Source: Ramlibacter terrae (GTDB taxonomy: Bacteria > Pseudomonadota > Gammaproteobacteria > Burkholderiales > Burkholderiaceae_C). Taken from it: 64,000 nt of DNA. The DNA is taken from positions 2,232,001 through 2,296,000 of the forward strand of contig CP053418.1 in NCBI GenBank assembly GCA_013127575.1, in the 5' to 3' direction. Below are positions 28,623 to 39,067 of this stretch, piece by piece. The notes below the pieces were generated by a model. That model had not been told where the DNA came from. It saw only the letters and a list, made by a program, of their open reading frames with translations, and searched no databases. Positions within the stretch are counted from its first letter, which is position 1; each line of letters starts with the position of its first letter. A program made the translations under genes and the position numbers.

Positions 28623-29900
28623 ATGCAAGCTGCCGCCCGCGACGCCGTCGAATCGCCCTACGCACGGGGCCGGCTGGCCATTTCGCTGCTGCTGATGACC
28701 ATCGGCGGCTCCGGCATGTACTCCATCACCGTGGTGCTGCCGGCCATGCAGCGGGACTTCGCGGCCAGCCGCGGCGAGGCGTCGCTGGCCTACACGCTGA
28801 CCATGATCGGGTTCGGCATCGGTGGCATCGTGATGGGGCGGCTGGCGGACCGTTTCGGCGTGATGCTGCCGGTGATGATCGGCGCCGTCGGGCTCGGCCT
28901 CGGCTTCATCGGCGCCGGGCTGGCGCCGGGCCTGTTCCTGTTCTTCTGGCGCAGGGGCTGCTGGTGGGTTTGCTCGGGACGTCCGCGACGTTCGCGCCGC
29001 TGGTGGCCGACACGTCGCAATGGTTCGACCGCCGGCGCGGCATCGCGCTCGCCATCTGCATGAGCGGCAACCACCGGCGGGCGCCGTCTGGCCGCCGGTG
29101 ATGCAGCACTTCATCGACAGCGTCGGCTGGCGCCAGACGTACGTGGGCATCGGCGTGTTCTGCATGGCGAGCATGCTGCCGCTGGCGCTGCTCCTGCGCC
29201 GCCGTCCCCCACCTCCACCCCCGGCCGTGGCCGCACCGGTGCGGGCCGCGGGCGCGCAGGCGGGGCCGCTCACGTCGTCGCGTCCGCTGGGCCTGAACGC
29301 GAACCTGCTGCTGGGCCTGCTGTGCGTGGCGGGCGTGTCGTGCTGCGTCGCCATGTCGATGCCGCAGGTGCACATCGTCGCGTACTGCGGCGACCTCGGC
29401 TTCGGCGCCGCGCGCGGCGCGGAGATGCTGTCGCTGATGCTCGGCACGGGCGTGGTGAGCCGGCTGGTGTCGGGCTGGATCTCGGACCGCATCGGCGGGC
29501 TGCGCACGCTGCTGCTCGGCTCGCTGCTGCAGGGCGTGGCGCTGCTGATGTTCCTGCCTTCCACCGGGCTGGTGTCGCTGTACGTCGTCTCGGGCATGTT
29601 CGGCCTGTTCCGGGGCGGCATCGTGCCGGCCTACGCCCTGATCGTGCGCGAGTACTTCCCGCCGCAGGAGGCGGGCGCGCGCACCGGCACCGTGCTGATG
29701 GCGACGCTGCTCGGCATGGCGCTGGGCGGCTGGATGTCGGGGGCGGTGTTCGACCTGACCGGCAGCTACCGCGCGGCCTTCTTCAACGGCATCGCCGGAA
29801 CCTGCTGAACCTCTCCATCATCGGCTGGCTGCTGCACCGCGCCAGCGGGATGGGGCTGGTCAAGCCCCGGCCCCCGGCCAAGGCCGGCGCGGCGGCCTGA
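28623..29900 (+). CDS. MFS transporter (OFA/monocarboxylate-like)
   Basis: About 425 residues, 12 predicted helices. Features: ISLLLMTIGGSGMYSITVVL, the loop motif GRLADRFGVMLPVMI, GLLVGLLGTSATFAPLVADT with WFDRRRGIALAI (typical of oxalate/formate- and monocarboxylate-type MFS), then SRLVSGWISDRIGGLRTLLL and GMALGGWMSGAVFDLTG. It probably moves a small organic acid. Breaks at about 28947, 29073 and 29799 each fall on CCTGG. Divergent from pssA, 112 bases between starts; the PhoD gene follows 17 bases downstream. Confidence 0.85.
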
Positions 29901-29917
29901 TCTATAGTCCGGCGGCC

Positions 29918-31474
29918 ATGACCGACCCGCGCCGCCCGGACCGCCGCCGATTGCTGCTGCTTGCCGCCGCGGGAGCGGCCGCCGGCTGGATGCCGCGCGC
30001 CGCCCGGTCGCAGCCGCGCATCGCCGACAACCCCTTCGTGCTGGGCGTGGCCAGTGGCTCCCCGGATGCGGAATCGGTCGTGCTGTGGACCCGCCTCGTC
30101 GTGCCGGGCACGGAGCGCGGCGCCACCGTGCAGTGGGAGGTGGCGCACGACGAGCGCTTCCAGCGCATCGTGCGGCGGCCAGGCCGAGGCGCTGCCGGAA
30201 CTCGCGCATGCCGTGCACGTGGAGGCCGGCGGGCTCGATGCCGACCGCTGGTACTTCTACCGCTTCATGGCCGGCCCCCGGGTGAGCGCCATCGGCCGCA
30301 CGCGCACGCTGCCCGCGCCCGATGCGATCGTGCAGCGCCTGCGGCTGGCGTATGCCTCGTGCAACCGCTGGGAGCACGGCTGGTTCAGCGCCTACCGCCA
30401 CATGCGCGCCGAGCAGCCCGACTGGTGCTGTTCCTCGGCGACTACATCTACGAGTACGCCGAAGCCGCGAACGCGGTGCGCGCCACCGACGGCGTGCGCA
30501 CCCGCACGCTGGAGGATTACCGCGACCGGCACGCGCTGCACAAGAGCGACGCCGACCTGCAGGCCATGCACTGGCCTGTCCGTGGATCTGCACGGGACGA
30601 CCACGAGGTGCACAACGACTACAGCGGCGGGCTGGCCGACGGCAGCCGGCGCGGCGCCGCCTTCGTCGAACGCCGTGCCGCCGCCTACCCGGGCGTACTA
30701 CGAGCACATGCCGCTGCGCGCTTCGGTGCTGGTGCGCGCGCTGCGCGGCCTGCAGGACGGCGGCGAGATGCGCCTGTATGGCGAGCATCGCTTCGGCCGC
30801 CTCGCGCAGTTGTGCGTGCTCGACGCGCGCCAGTACAAGGACGTGCAGGCCTGCACGCCCGACGGCAAGTCCGGCTCCGGCACCGTCGACCCGGCAACGT
30901 GCGCCGAGTGGAACGATCCGCGCCGCAGCCTGCTGGGCGAGGCGCAGGAGAAGTGGCTCGACGGCCGGCTCGCGCGCGGCGGCGCCACCGGTCGGTGCTG
31001 GGCCAGCAGACGCTCTTCGGCCAGCGCGACATGCGTGCCGGCCCCCCGCGCGCGTTCTGGAACGATGGCTGGGACGGCTACCCGCAGGCGCGCAAGCGGC
31101 TGCAGGCGGCGCTGCGCAAGCATGCGCCTTCGAATCCGGTGCTGTTCGGCGGCGACGTGCACGAGAACTGGGTCGGCCACGTGCTGGCCGACTACGACCG
31201 GCCCGACAGCGCCGTGCTCGGCGTGGAGTTCTGCGGCACCAGCATCACATCGCGCCCGGGGCGCGGGCGGCACGAAGCCGACCGGCTGGCGGAGAACCCG
31301 CACTTCATCCACGGCGATGCCTCGCAGCGCGGCTACGGCATCGCCGACTTCAGCCCGCGCAAGCTGGAAGTGGCCTTGCGCGTGGTCGACGACGTGACGC
31401 GGCGCGACACCCGCATCGCGACGCAGGCCCGCTTCGTGGTGGAGGCGGGGCGGGCGCGGGTGGAACGGGCTTGA
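29918..31474 (+). CDS. alkaline phosphatase D family protein (PhoD), Tat-exported
   Basis: About 520 residues. The N-terminus carries a twin-arginine signal ([17 protein letters not shown]), expected because PhoD-type enzymes are exported folded with Fe/Ca cofactors. A PhoD N-terminal beta domain (NPFVLGVASGSPDAESVVLW) precedes the metallophosphatase core: YASCNRWEHGWFSAYRHM, VLFLGDYIYEYAE, TWDDHEVHNDYSG (after repair) and VLFGGDVHENWVGHVL. It cleaves phosphate mono- or diesters outside the cytoplasm. Breaks at about 30178, 30423, 30591, 30690 and 30990. The last base of its stop overlaps the ATG of the DISM kinase, so an extracellular phosphatase and a membrane sensor are made together. Confidence 0.88.
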   Translation: MTDPRRPDRRRLLLLAAAGAAAGWMPRAARSQPRIADNPFVLGVASGSPDAESVVLWTRLVVPGTERGATVQWEVAHDERFQRIVRRPGRGAAGTRACRARGGRRARCRPLVLLPLHGRPPGERHRPHAHAARARCDRAAPAAGVCLVQPLGARLVQRLPPHARRAARLVLFLGDYIYEYAEAANAVRATDGVRTRTLEDYRDRHALHKSDADLQAMHWPVRGSARDDHEVHNDYSGGLADGSRRGAAFVERRAAAYPGVLRAHAAARFGAGARAARPAGRRRDAPVWRASLRPPRAVVRARRAPVQGRAGLHARRQVRLRHRRPGNVRRVERSAPQPAGRGAGEVARRPARARRRHRSVLGQQTLFGQRDMRAGPPRAFWNDGWDGYPQARKRLQAALRKHAPSNPVLFGGDVHENWVGHVLADYDRPDSAVLGVEFCGTSITSRPGRGRHEADRLAENPHFIHGDASQRGYGIADFSPRKLEVALRVVDDVTRRDTRIATQARFVVEAGRARVERA

Positions 31475-34176
31475 TGCTGCGCTGGCTGCTGGCGCTCGCC
31501 GGCTGTGCGCGGCGGCGCACGCGTCGGCCCAGCCGCGGCTGGAGGCGGGCGAGGCGGGCAGCTACAACCTGGCGCCGTACCTCGCCGTCCTCGAAGACCC
31601 GCAGGGCAAGCTGCAACTGGCCGACGTGCTGCGCGAGCCGGAGCGCTTCCGGCCCGTGCCGGGCAGCGGCCCGTCGGCCAACTTCGGCCTGACCCGCTCA
31701 GCCATCTGGCTGCGGGTGGTGGTGCGCACGCCCGCCACCAGCGCGCCCGAGTGGCTGCTGGAACTGGCCTATCCGCCGCTGGACCACATGACGCTGTTCA
31801 CGCCCAACGGCCTCGGGGGCTGGGACGAACAGGCGGCCGGCGACCTGCTGCCGTTCGACAGCCGGCCCATCGCGCACCGCAACCACGTGCTGCCGGTCCG
31901 GCTGCCCCCGGCAGCGACACCACCTTGTACCTGCGGCTCGCATCCGAAGGCACGATCGCCGCGCCGCTGCGGCTGTGGCGCCCCGCGGCGCTGTGGCAGA
32001 ACGACCGGGGCAGCTATGCCTTGCTCTCGATCTACTTCGGGCTGCTGATCGGGCTCCTGCTGTACAACCTGCTGCTGTTCTTCTCGGTGCGGGACCGGGC
32101 CTACGGTCTACGTGCTGTTCGTGGCCGGGATGGCCACGGCGCAGGCGGCGCTGACCGGCCTCGGCTACCAGTACCTGTGGCGAGGCCAGCCGTGGTGGAA
32201 CAGCGTCTCGCCGCCGGCGGGTATCTGCGCGGCGGCGGTGTTCGGCCTGCTGTTCGCGCGCAGCTTCTCCGGGCAGCGCCTCGGGCATGCCGCGGATGGA
32301 CCGCGTGCTGCTCGCGCTGGCGGCGGGCTGGACGCTCGCGCTCGGCTCCGCGCTGGCCTTTCCCTACGTCGTGTCGACTGGATCGTCACGGTGCTCGCGC
32401 CGGTGACCGTCGGGGCGCTGGTGGTGTCGGGCGTGCTGGCGCTGCGCCGCGGCCACGGCGGCGCGCGCCACTACCTGGCGGCGTGGGCGGTGCTGCTGGT
32501 CGGCGTGCTGACCCTGTTCCTGCACAACACGGGCGTTCTGCCGTCGAACCGCTTCACGGCCAATGCGCTGTTGATCGGCTCCGCGCTGGAAATGATCCTG
32601 CTGTCGTTCGCGCTGGCCGACCGCATCAACGTGGCGCGCCGCTTCAAGGAACAGGCGCAGGCGCGCATCGCCGCCGAACACGCGATGGTGGAAGTGCTCA
32701 GCGACTCGCAGCAGCGCCTGCGCACCGTGCTGCAGGAGCGCGAGACCATCCTGGAGAACTCGATCGTCGGCATCTGCTTCCTCACGCCCGACGGGCGCCT
32801 GCGCTGGGCCAACCGCGCGATGAAGGAGATCTTCGGCGCCGGCCACCAGCCGCTGGCGTCGATGGAGCGCTTCTACCTTTCGCGCGAGCAGTACCGGGCG
32901 TGGGCGCCGACGTGGCGCGCGCCGTCGCCCGCGGCGAGGTGTACCAGCGCGAGCTGCAGGTGCAGCAGTTCGACGGCAACCGCATCTGGATCCTGCTGTC
33001 CGGCAAGGCCGTGAGCCGCGAGGACCTGCAGCAGGGCACGGTGTGGGCGATCATGGACATCACGCAGCGCAAGCAGCTCGAGGAGCAGCTGCAGCGCACG
33101 ATGTCGGAGCGCGAGGCGATCCTGAACAACGCGGTCGTCGGCATCGTGCTGTCGGTCAAGCGCCGGCACGAATGGGTCAACGACAAGTTCGCGCAGATGC
33201 TGCGCTATCCGCGCGAGGCGCTGATCGGACAGGGCTCCGACTACCTGCACCCCGACACCGAAAGCTGGCAGCGCTTCGGCGTCGAAGCGCGCGACGCGCT
33301 GATCGCCACCAACGGCTACACCTGCGAGATGGAGCTCAAGCGCAGCGACGGCAGCCTGTTCTGGGTGGAGATGGGCGGCAGCTGCGTGAAGCCGAACGAC
33401 CCGGATGCCGGCGTGATCTGGACCTTCCTCGACATCACCGGCCGCAAGCGCAGCGAGCGGGAGATGCGCGAGGCGCTGGAGCAGCAGCGGGCGCTGAACG
33501 AGCTGCGCTCACGCTTCGTCGCGATGACCAGCCACGAGTTCCGCACGCCGCTGGCGGCGATCCTGTCGGCCGAGGAACTGCTGCGGCACTACGGCGACCG
33601 GCTGCCGCGACAGGAGCGCGAAGAGACGCTGGACAGCATCGCCGCCGGCGTGCAGCGCATGTCGCGCATGCTGGACCGGGTGCTGCTGATCGGCCGGGCC
33701 GACGCGCGGATGCTGGAGTACCGGCCGGCGGAGGTCGACTGGCCGGCTTGTGCGAGCGCATCGTCGGCGAGGCGCGGCTGCAGCATCCGGACAGCCGCTG
33801 CGAGGTGGTGTGTTCGGTGGCGCCGCAAGCCGGACACGGGACCTACGACGAGAAGCTGCTGCGGCACATCTTCGTCAACCTGCTGTCGAACGCGATCAAG
33901 TATTCGCCGCGCGGCGGCGCCGTGCGCTTCGACGTCGCCCGTGAAGGCGGGGAGACGGTGTTCCGCGTGAGCGACGAGGGCATCGGCATCCCGGCCGAGG
34001 AGATCCCGCACCTGTTCGCCTCGTTCCACCGCGCCAGCAACGTCGGCGAGATCCGGGCACCGGGCTCGGGCTGGCGATCGTGAAGAACGCCGTGGAAACG
34101 CATGGGGGCAGCGTCTTGGTGGAAAGCGTGCTGGGCGGGGCAGCACGTTCACCGTGCGGCTGCCCCCGGCTTCGTA
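31474..34176 (+). CDS. 7TMR-DISM membrane sensor histidine kinase with two PAS domains
   Basis: About 900 residues: signal peptide, an extracellular 7TMR-DISM domain (LTRSAIWLRVVVRTPATSAP, LELAYPPLDHMTLFTPN), a seven-helix membrane module (starting LLSIYFGLLIGLLLYNLLLF), a coiled coil, two PAS/PAC domains (ILENSIVGICFLTPDGRLRW; ILNNAVVGIVLSVKRRHEWV), HisKA with the phospho-His in FVAMTSHEFRTPLAAI, and HATPase (VNLLSNAIKYSPRGG, SDEGIGIPAEEI, GTGLGLAIVK after repair). DISM domains are thought to bind carbohydrates or other extracellular ligands. At least eight breaks (about 31500, 31910, 32103, 32379, 32893, 33740, 34053, 34138), most at CCWGG. Its TAG stop is the first three bases of an inverted repeat. 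No response regulator is adjacent. Confidence 0.9.
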
Positions 34177-34248
34177 GGGTGTGCAGCGTCGCTGCGCACC
34201 TGCGGCGACGGTGAAGCCCCATGGTGCGCGGCGAAGCCGCACACCCTA
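34174..34248. repeat. inverted intergenic repeat with TAGGGTGTGC ends
   Basis: The two ends are TAGGGTGTGC at 34174-34183 and its reverse complement GCACACCCTA at 34239-34248; inner arms CGCTGCGCACC and GGTGCGCGGCG continue the pairing imperfectly. It fills the whole gap between two convergent genes. The end TAG on each strand is the stop codon of the flanking gene (the DISM kinase on plus, serB on minus). It may act as a bidirectional terminator-like stem, though no T-run follows. Confidence 0.7.
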
Positions 34249-34971
34249 CGGGGAGACCACTTCGAGCAACCGGTCGAGCCCGCCTTCGTCGATCGCCACC
34301 ATCGCCTGCGCGCGCACCGCGGGCTTGGCGTGGTAAGCCACGGAGAGGCCGGCCTCGCCCATCATCGGCAGATCGTTGGCGCCGTCGCCGACGGCGATGG
34401 CCTGCTTCGGCGAGATGCCAAGCCGCGCGCAGGTCTCCAGCAGCATCTTGCGCTTCTCGGCGCCGTCGCAGATGTCGCCCCGGGGTTGGTCCACCAGGTA
34501 GCCGGTGAGCTCGCCGCAATTGGCGCCCGATCGCACCTCCAGCACGTTGGAGCGCGTGTAGTCGATGCCGAGCCGGTCGCGGATGCGGTCGGTGAAGAAG
34601 GTGAAGCCGCCGGAGACCAGCAGCACCGTCATGCCCGCGGCCTTGCAGGCCTGCACCAGCTTTTCGGCGCCCGGGTTGAGCTGCAGCCGCTCGGTGTAGA
34701 CCTGCTCCATGTCGGCGACAGTCACGCCGGCCAGCAGCTTGACGCGGCGGCGCAGGCTTTCCTTGTAGTCGGCGATCTCGCCGCGCATGGCGGCTTCGGT
34801 GATGGCGGCCACTTCCTCCTTGCGGCCGACGGCGTCGGCGATCTCGTCCACGCATTCGATGTTGATCAGCGTGGAGTCCATGTCGAAGGCGACGAGCTTG
34901 AAGTCCTGCAAGGACAAGGGCGGCGTGAAGCCCTGCACGGCGAGGCCGGGGGCGAAGTCTTGGACGGGCAT
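34246..34971 (-). CDS. serB: phosphoserine phosphatase
   Basis: Intact 241-residue HAD phosphatase. Motif I is LVAFDMDSTLINIE (nucleophile Asp), motif II LLVSGGFTFFTDRI, the lysine is in PRGDICDGAEKRKMLLETCA, and motif III is AIAVGDGANDLPMM. It makes L-serine from phosphoserine, the last step of serine synthesis, in the cytoplasm. The ATG at 34971 gives the usual SerB core without an ACT domain. It starts 20 bases after the stop of the tfoX-like gene. Its stop is contributed by the adjacent inverted repeat. Confidence 0.95.
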   Translation of the reverse strand: MPVQDFAPGLAVQGFTPPLSLQDFKLVAFDMDSTLINIECVDEIADAVGRKEEVAAITEAAMRGEIADYKESLRRRVKLLAGVTVADMEQVYTERLQLNPGAEKLVQACKAAGMTVLLVSGGFTFFTDRIRDRLGIDYTRSNVLEVRSGANCGELTGYLVDQPRGDICDGAEKRKMLLETCARLGISPKQAIAVGDGANDLPMMGEAGLSVAYHAKPAVRAQAMVAIDEGGLDRLLEVVSP

Positions 34972-34991
34972 GCGCCGATTTTCGCAGACCT

Positions 34992-35327
34992 TCACTTGCG
35001 CGCGCGCAGCGCCGCCTGCAGGGCCAGCGCCGCCCACGGACGCATCAGCGCCGGCGAGTCCATCGCCTCGGCGGGCGCCGCGTGGTAGCCCAGCGAGACC
35101 CGGCCGCGGCCCTTGGCCGTATACGTGAAAGGGGCGCAGCCTTCCGCTTCGAAACGGGGCCGGGTCTGCGCATCGACCTTCAGGTACAGCGTCTCGCCGA
35201 CCACGATGGCCATGAACAGGTCGTCGACGTAGATGCCGTGCCCGCCGAACATGCGCTTGACGCGCACCGGGCCGAGCGGGGAGAGAAGTTCGGCGCAGTA
35301 GCCGGCAAAGGCGTCGCGGGTGGCCAT
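34992..35327 (-). CDS. TfoX N-terminal domain protein
   Basis: Intact 111-residue protein made only of the TfoX/Sxy N-terminal domain: VRVKRMFGGHGIYVDDLFMA, VGETLYLKVDAQTRPRFEAE and APFTYTAKGRGRVSLGYH. Full-length Sxy links competence to CRP in gammaproteobacteria; single-domain forms have no settled role. The ATG at 35327 matches the family start. The frame stays open upstream into a Bug-protein fragment, so a longer fused product is formally possible but unlikely. Confidence 0.85.
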   Translation of the reverse strand: MATRDAFAGYCAELLSPLGPVRVKRMFGGHGIYVDDLFMAIVVGETLYLKVDAQTRPRFEAEGCAPFTYTAKGRGRVSLGYHAAPAEAMDSPALMRPWAALALQAALRARK

Positions 35328-35344
35328 GGCGCGAGTGTAGGCCG

Positions 35345-35529
35345 AGCCCCGGCCAGCTTGCTGCGGCACGACGCCGGCGGCCTTGACCAGGTCGGCGTTC
35401 AGCTTGATCTCGCGCGCGATGGTCCGCTGCAGTTCTTCCGGCGTGCCCGGCGCGGCTTCCATCCCGTTCTGGGCGAGCTTGGCCCTGACCTCGTCGTCGA
35501 AGGCCGCCTGCGCGGGGACGACGGAGGTG
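35345..35529 (-). pseudogene. C-terminal fragment of a Bug-family solute-binding protein
   Basis: About 55 codons between mfd and the tfoX-like gene translate to AFDDEVRAKLAQNGMEAAPG, TPEELQRTIAREIKLNADLV and KAAGVVPQQ. This is the characteristic last part of Bug/TctC proteins, where a helix with PEEL...I...E...W/L precedes the end (compare the C-termini encoded at 7420-8399 and 14340-15323). The signal peptide and ligand-binding lobes are missing, so it is a decayed or truncated copy. The frame runs without a stop into tfoX. Confidence 0.65.
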
Positions 35530-38500
35530 CTACGCGACCTCCATCGCCTTCGGAACGCCGAGGGACTTCAGCACATCCCGCACCATCTGCGCCCGGTCCT
35601 TCGGATCGGGCAGGGCGCGTTCGATGCGCAGCTTGTCGTTGCCGGCCAGCTTGATGTGCTTGTTCTTCTGCACCAGCTGGATGATGGCCAGCGGTTCCAC
35701 CGGCGGGTTCGGCTTGAACGTGATGTGGATCATCGTCGGGGCGGCGTCCACCTTGACGACGCCATAGGGCCGCGCGAGCACCCGCAGGCGGTGCACGTCG
35801 ACCAGCGTCTGGCCCTGCGGCGGCAGCTTGCCGAAGCGGTCGACGATCTCCTCGAGCAGGCGGTCGATCTGGTCGACGTTCTTCGCCGTGGCCAGCTTCT
35901 TGTAGAACGACAGGCGCAGGTGCACGTCGCCGCAATAGTCGTTGGGCAACAGGGCCGGCGAATGCAGGTTGATCTCGGTCGTGACCGACAGCGGCGCCAG
36001 CAGGTCCGGCTCCTTGCCGGCCTTGAGCGAGCGCACCGCCTCCGACAGCATCTCGTTGTACAGCTGGAAGCCGACTTCCAGCATGTTGCCGCTCTGGTTC
36101 TCGCCCAGCACCTCGCCGGCGCCGCGGATCTCCAGGTCGTGCATCGCCGGTAGAAGCCCGAGCCGAGTTCCTCCATCTGCTGGATCGCGTCGAGCCGTTG
36201 CTGCGCGTGCTTCGTCAGGCTCTCCACGTCCGGCACCATCAGGTACGCATACGCTGGTGGTGGCTGCGGCCGACGCGGCCGCGCAGCTGGTGCAGCTGCG
36301 CCGGGCCGAACTTGTCGGCGCGCGCCATGACGATGGTGTTGGCGGTCGGCACGTCGATGCCGGTTTCGATGATGGTGGAGCACAGCAGCACGTTGAAACG
36401 CTGCTGCACGAACTCGCGCATCACGCGCTCCAGTTCGCGTTCCGGCATCTGGCCGTGGGCCACGCCGATGCGCGCTTCGGGCAGCAGCCGTTCCAGCGCC
36501 TCGCGCCGGTTCTGGATCGTCTCGACCTCGTTGTGCAGGAAGTAGACCGGCGGCCGCCGCGCTTCAACTCGCGCAGCACCGCCTCGCGGATCACGCCGTT
36601 GCTTTCGCTGCGCACGAAGGTCTTGATGGCCAGCCGGCGCTGCGGCGCGGTGGCGATGACCGACAGGTCGCGCAAGCCCTCCAGCGCCATGCCCAGCGTG
36701 CGCGGGATCGGCGTCGCGGTGAGCGTCAGCACGTCGACCTCGGCGCGCATGGCCTTCACTGCCTCCTTGTGGCGCACGCCGAAGCGGTGCTCCTCGTCGA
36801 TGATCAGGAGGCCGAGATTCTTGAACTTGATGGTGTTGGACAGCAGCTTGTGCGTGCCCACCACGATGTCGATGCTGCCGTCCTCCAGCCCTTTCGCGGC
36901 GGCGGTGATCTCCTTGCCGGAACGGAAGCGGCTCATCTCGGCCACCTTCACCGGCCACTTCTGAGAAGCGGTCCACCAGCGTCTGGTAGTGCTGCTCCGC
37001 CAGCAGCGTGGTCGGCGCGAGGAAGGCGACCTGCTTGCCGCCCGTGACGGAGATGAAGGCGGCGCGCAACGCCACCTCGGTCTTGCCGAAGCCGACGTCG
37101 CCGCAGACCAGCCGGTCCATCGGATGCGGCGACACCATGTCTGGATCACGGCGTGGATCGCCGCGTTCTGGTCGGGCGTCTCGTCGAAGCCGAAGTCGTT
37201 GGCGAACTGCTCGTAGTCCTGCGCCGAAAAGCGGAAAGCGTGGCCTTGCCGCGCCGCTCGGCGCGCATACAGGTTCAGCAGTTCGGCGGCCGTGTCGCGC
37301 ACCTGTTCGGCGGCCTTGCGCTTGGCTTTCTCCCACTGGCCGGAACCCAGCTTGTGCAGCGGCGCCTCGTCGGCGGCGACGCCGGTGTAGCGGCTGATCA
37401 CGTGCAGCTGGCTCACCGGCACGTAGAGCGTGGCCTTGTCGGCGTATTCGAGGTGCAGGAACTCGGTGCTGCCCCCGCCCAGTCCATGTTGACCAGGCCC
37501 TTGTAGCGGCCGATGCCGTGCTGCGAGTGCACCACCGGATCGCCGACGTTCAGCTCCGACAGGTCCTTGATCAGCGCCTCGACGTCGCTGACCTGCTCCT
37601 GCTTCTTGCGCCGCCGCACCACCTGCGCGCTGGCGAACAGCTCGGTTTCGGTGACGAGGTCGACCGCTTCCTCGATCCGGGAGAAACCGCTGGCCAGCGC
37701 CGCGGTCGCGATGCCCAGCTTCTCGTCGCCTTCCGGGAACTCGTCGAGCGATCGAACGCGGGCAGCGTCAGGTGGCTGGCGCGCAGGAAGTCGAGCAGGG
37801 CTCGCGCCGGCCGGCGCTTTCGGCCAGCACCAGCACCTTGTGGGGCGTGCGCTGCGCGTGCTCCTTGAAGCGGGCGAGCGGGTCTTCGGCGCCGCGGACG
37901 ACGGACAGGTCGGGCAGCTTCTGCACCCAGGCGCTGTCCTCGACGTCCTGCACGTTGGCGCGCAGCGCGACCGGGCATGGCTGTTGGCGCGCGTGTAGAA
38001 CTGTTCCGAACTCAGGAACAATGCTTCCGGCGGCAGCACGGGCCGGTCGGGGTCGCCCTGCACCAGGCGGTAGCGGTCCCCGGTGTCCTGCCAGAAGCGC
38101 TGGAAGGCCGGCTCCGGTCGCCGTGCAGCACCACCGTCGAGGCCTCGCCGAAGAAGTCGAACACCGTCGCCGTGTCCTCGAAGAACAGCGGCAGGTAGTA
38201 CTCGATCCCGGCGGTGGCCACGCCGTTGCCCATGTCCTTGTAGATGCGGCTGCGCGTCGGGTCGCCTTCCAGCAGTTCGCGCCAGCGGCTGCGAAAGCGG
38301 GCCCGCGCGTCCTCGTCCATCGGGAACTCGCGGCCGGGCAGCAGCCGCACCTCGGGAACCGGGTACAGGCTGCGCTGCGTGTCGGGATCGAAGGTGCGGA
38401 TCGAGTCGACTTCATCGTCGAACAGGTCCACGCGGTACGGGACCGGTGAGCCCATCGGGAACAGGTCGATCAGGCCGCCGCGCACGGCGTACTCGCCCGG

Positions 38501-38969
38501 GCTCACGACCTGCGCCACGTGGTTGTAGCCGGCCAGCGTGAGCTGGGCCTTCAGCCGCGCCTCGTCGAGCTTCTGCTGCACCTTGAACTGGAAGGTGTAG
38601 CCCGCCAGAACGACGGCGGCGCCAGGCGGTACAGCGCGGTGCTCGCCGGCATCAGCACGACGTCGGCTTCGCGCTGCAGGATGCGCCACAGCGTTGCGAG
38701 GCGTTCGCTGATCAGGTCTGGTGCGGCGAGAACTGGTCGTACGGCAGCGTCTCCCAGTCGGGGAACAGCGCACAGCGCAAGCCCGGCGCGAAGAAGGCGA
38801 TCTCTTCCAGCAGCCGCTGCGCGTCGTTGGCGTCGGCGGTCACCACGGCGGTGATGCGACCGGCCGCGTGCTCGCGCTGGGCCAGCCGCGCCAGCAGCAG
38901 CGCGTCGGCCGAACCCGTGGGTCGCGGCAGGGTCATTCGCCGGCCGGGGGTGAGCTTGGGTAATTCCAT
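35530..38969 (-). CDS. mfd: transcription-repair coupling factor Mfd
   Basis: About 1,147 residues, the normal Mfd length. N-terminal UvrB-like modules ([35 protein letters not shown]), a central RNA-polymerase-interacting domain ([20 protein letters not shown]), then a RecG-like translocase: [20 protein letters not shown] (Walker A), [16 protein letters not shown] (DEEH), [18 protein letters not shown], and the C-terminal TRCF domain. It removes stalled RNA polymerase at lesions and recruits UvrA. The frame is broken at least nine times (for example near 38717, 38610, 37137, 36255, 36154); those I rebuilt fit CCWGG. Gene start: ATG at 38969, divergent from ispD. Confidence 0.95.
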
Positions 38970-38991
38970 TGGAAACTGCGAAGAGAATGCA

Positions 38992-39024
38992 AAACACCCC
39001 GCGCCTGGACAGGGTGGGGTGTGC
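38992..39024. other. inverted repeat between mfd and ispD
   Basis: ACACCCC (38994-39000) and GGGGTGT (39016-39022), flanked by further pairing TGCAAA/TTGCA-like bases, form a seven-base-pair stem with a 15-base loop in the 98-base divergent gap. It could be an operator or part of a leader; no T-run makes it a terminator. Only the symmetry is seen. Confidence 0.4.
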
Positions 39025-39067
39025 AACGATTCTACGGTGAACGGGCAACTCGGACGAGAATACGGAC

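Noticed and set aside
34992..35462. A genuine longer TfoX protein with a Bug-like N-terminal extension
   Set aside because: The extension matches the C-terminal end of Bug proteins and lacks a start signal or export sequence; the family start at 35327 is normal.
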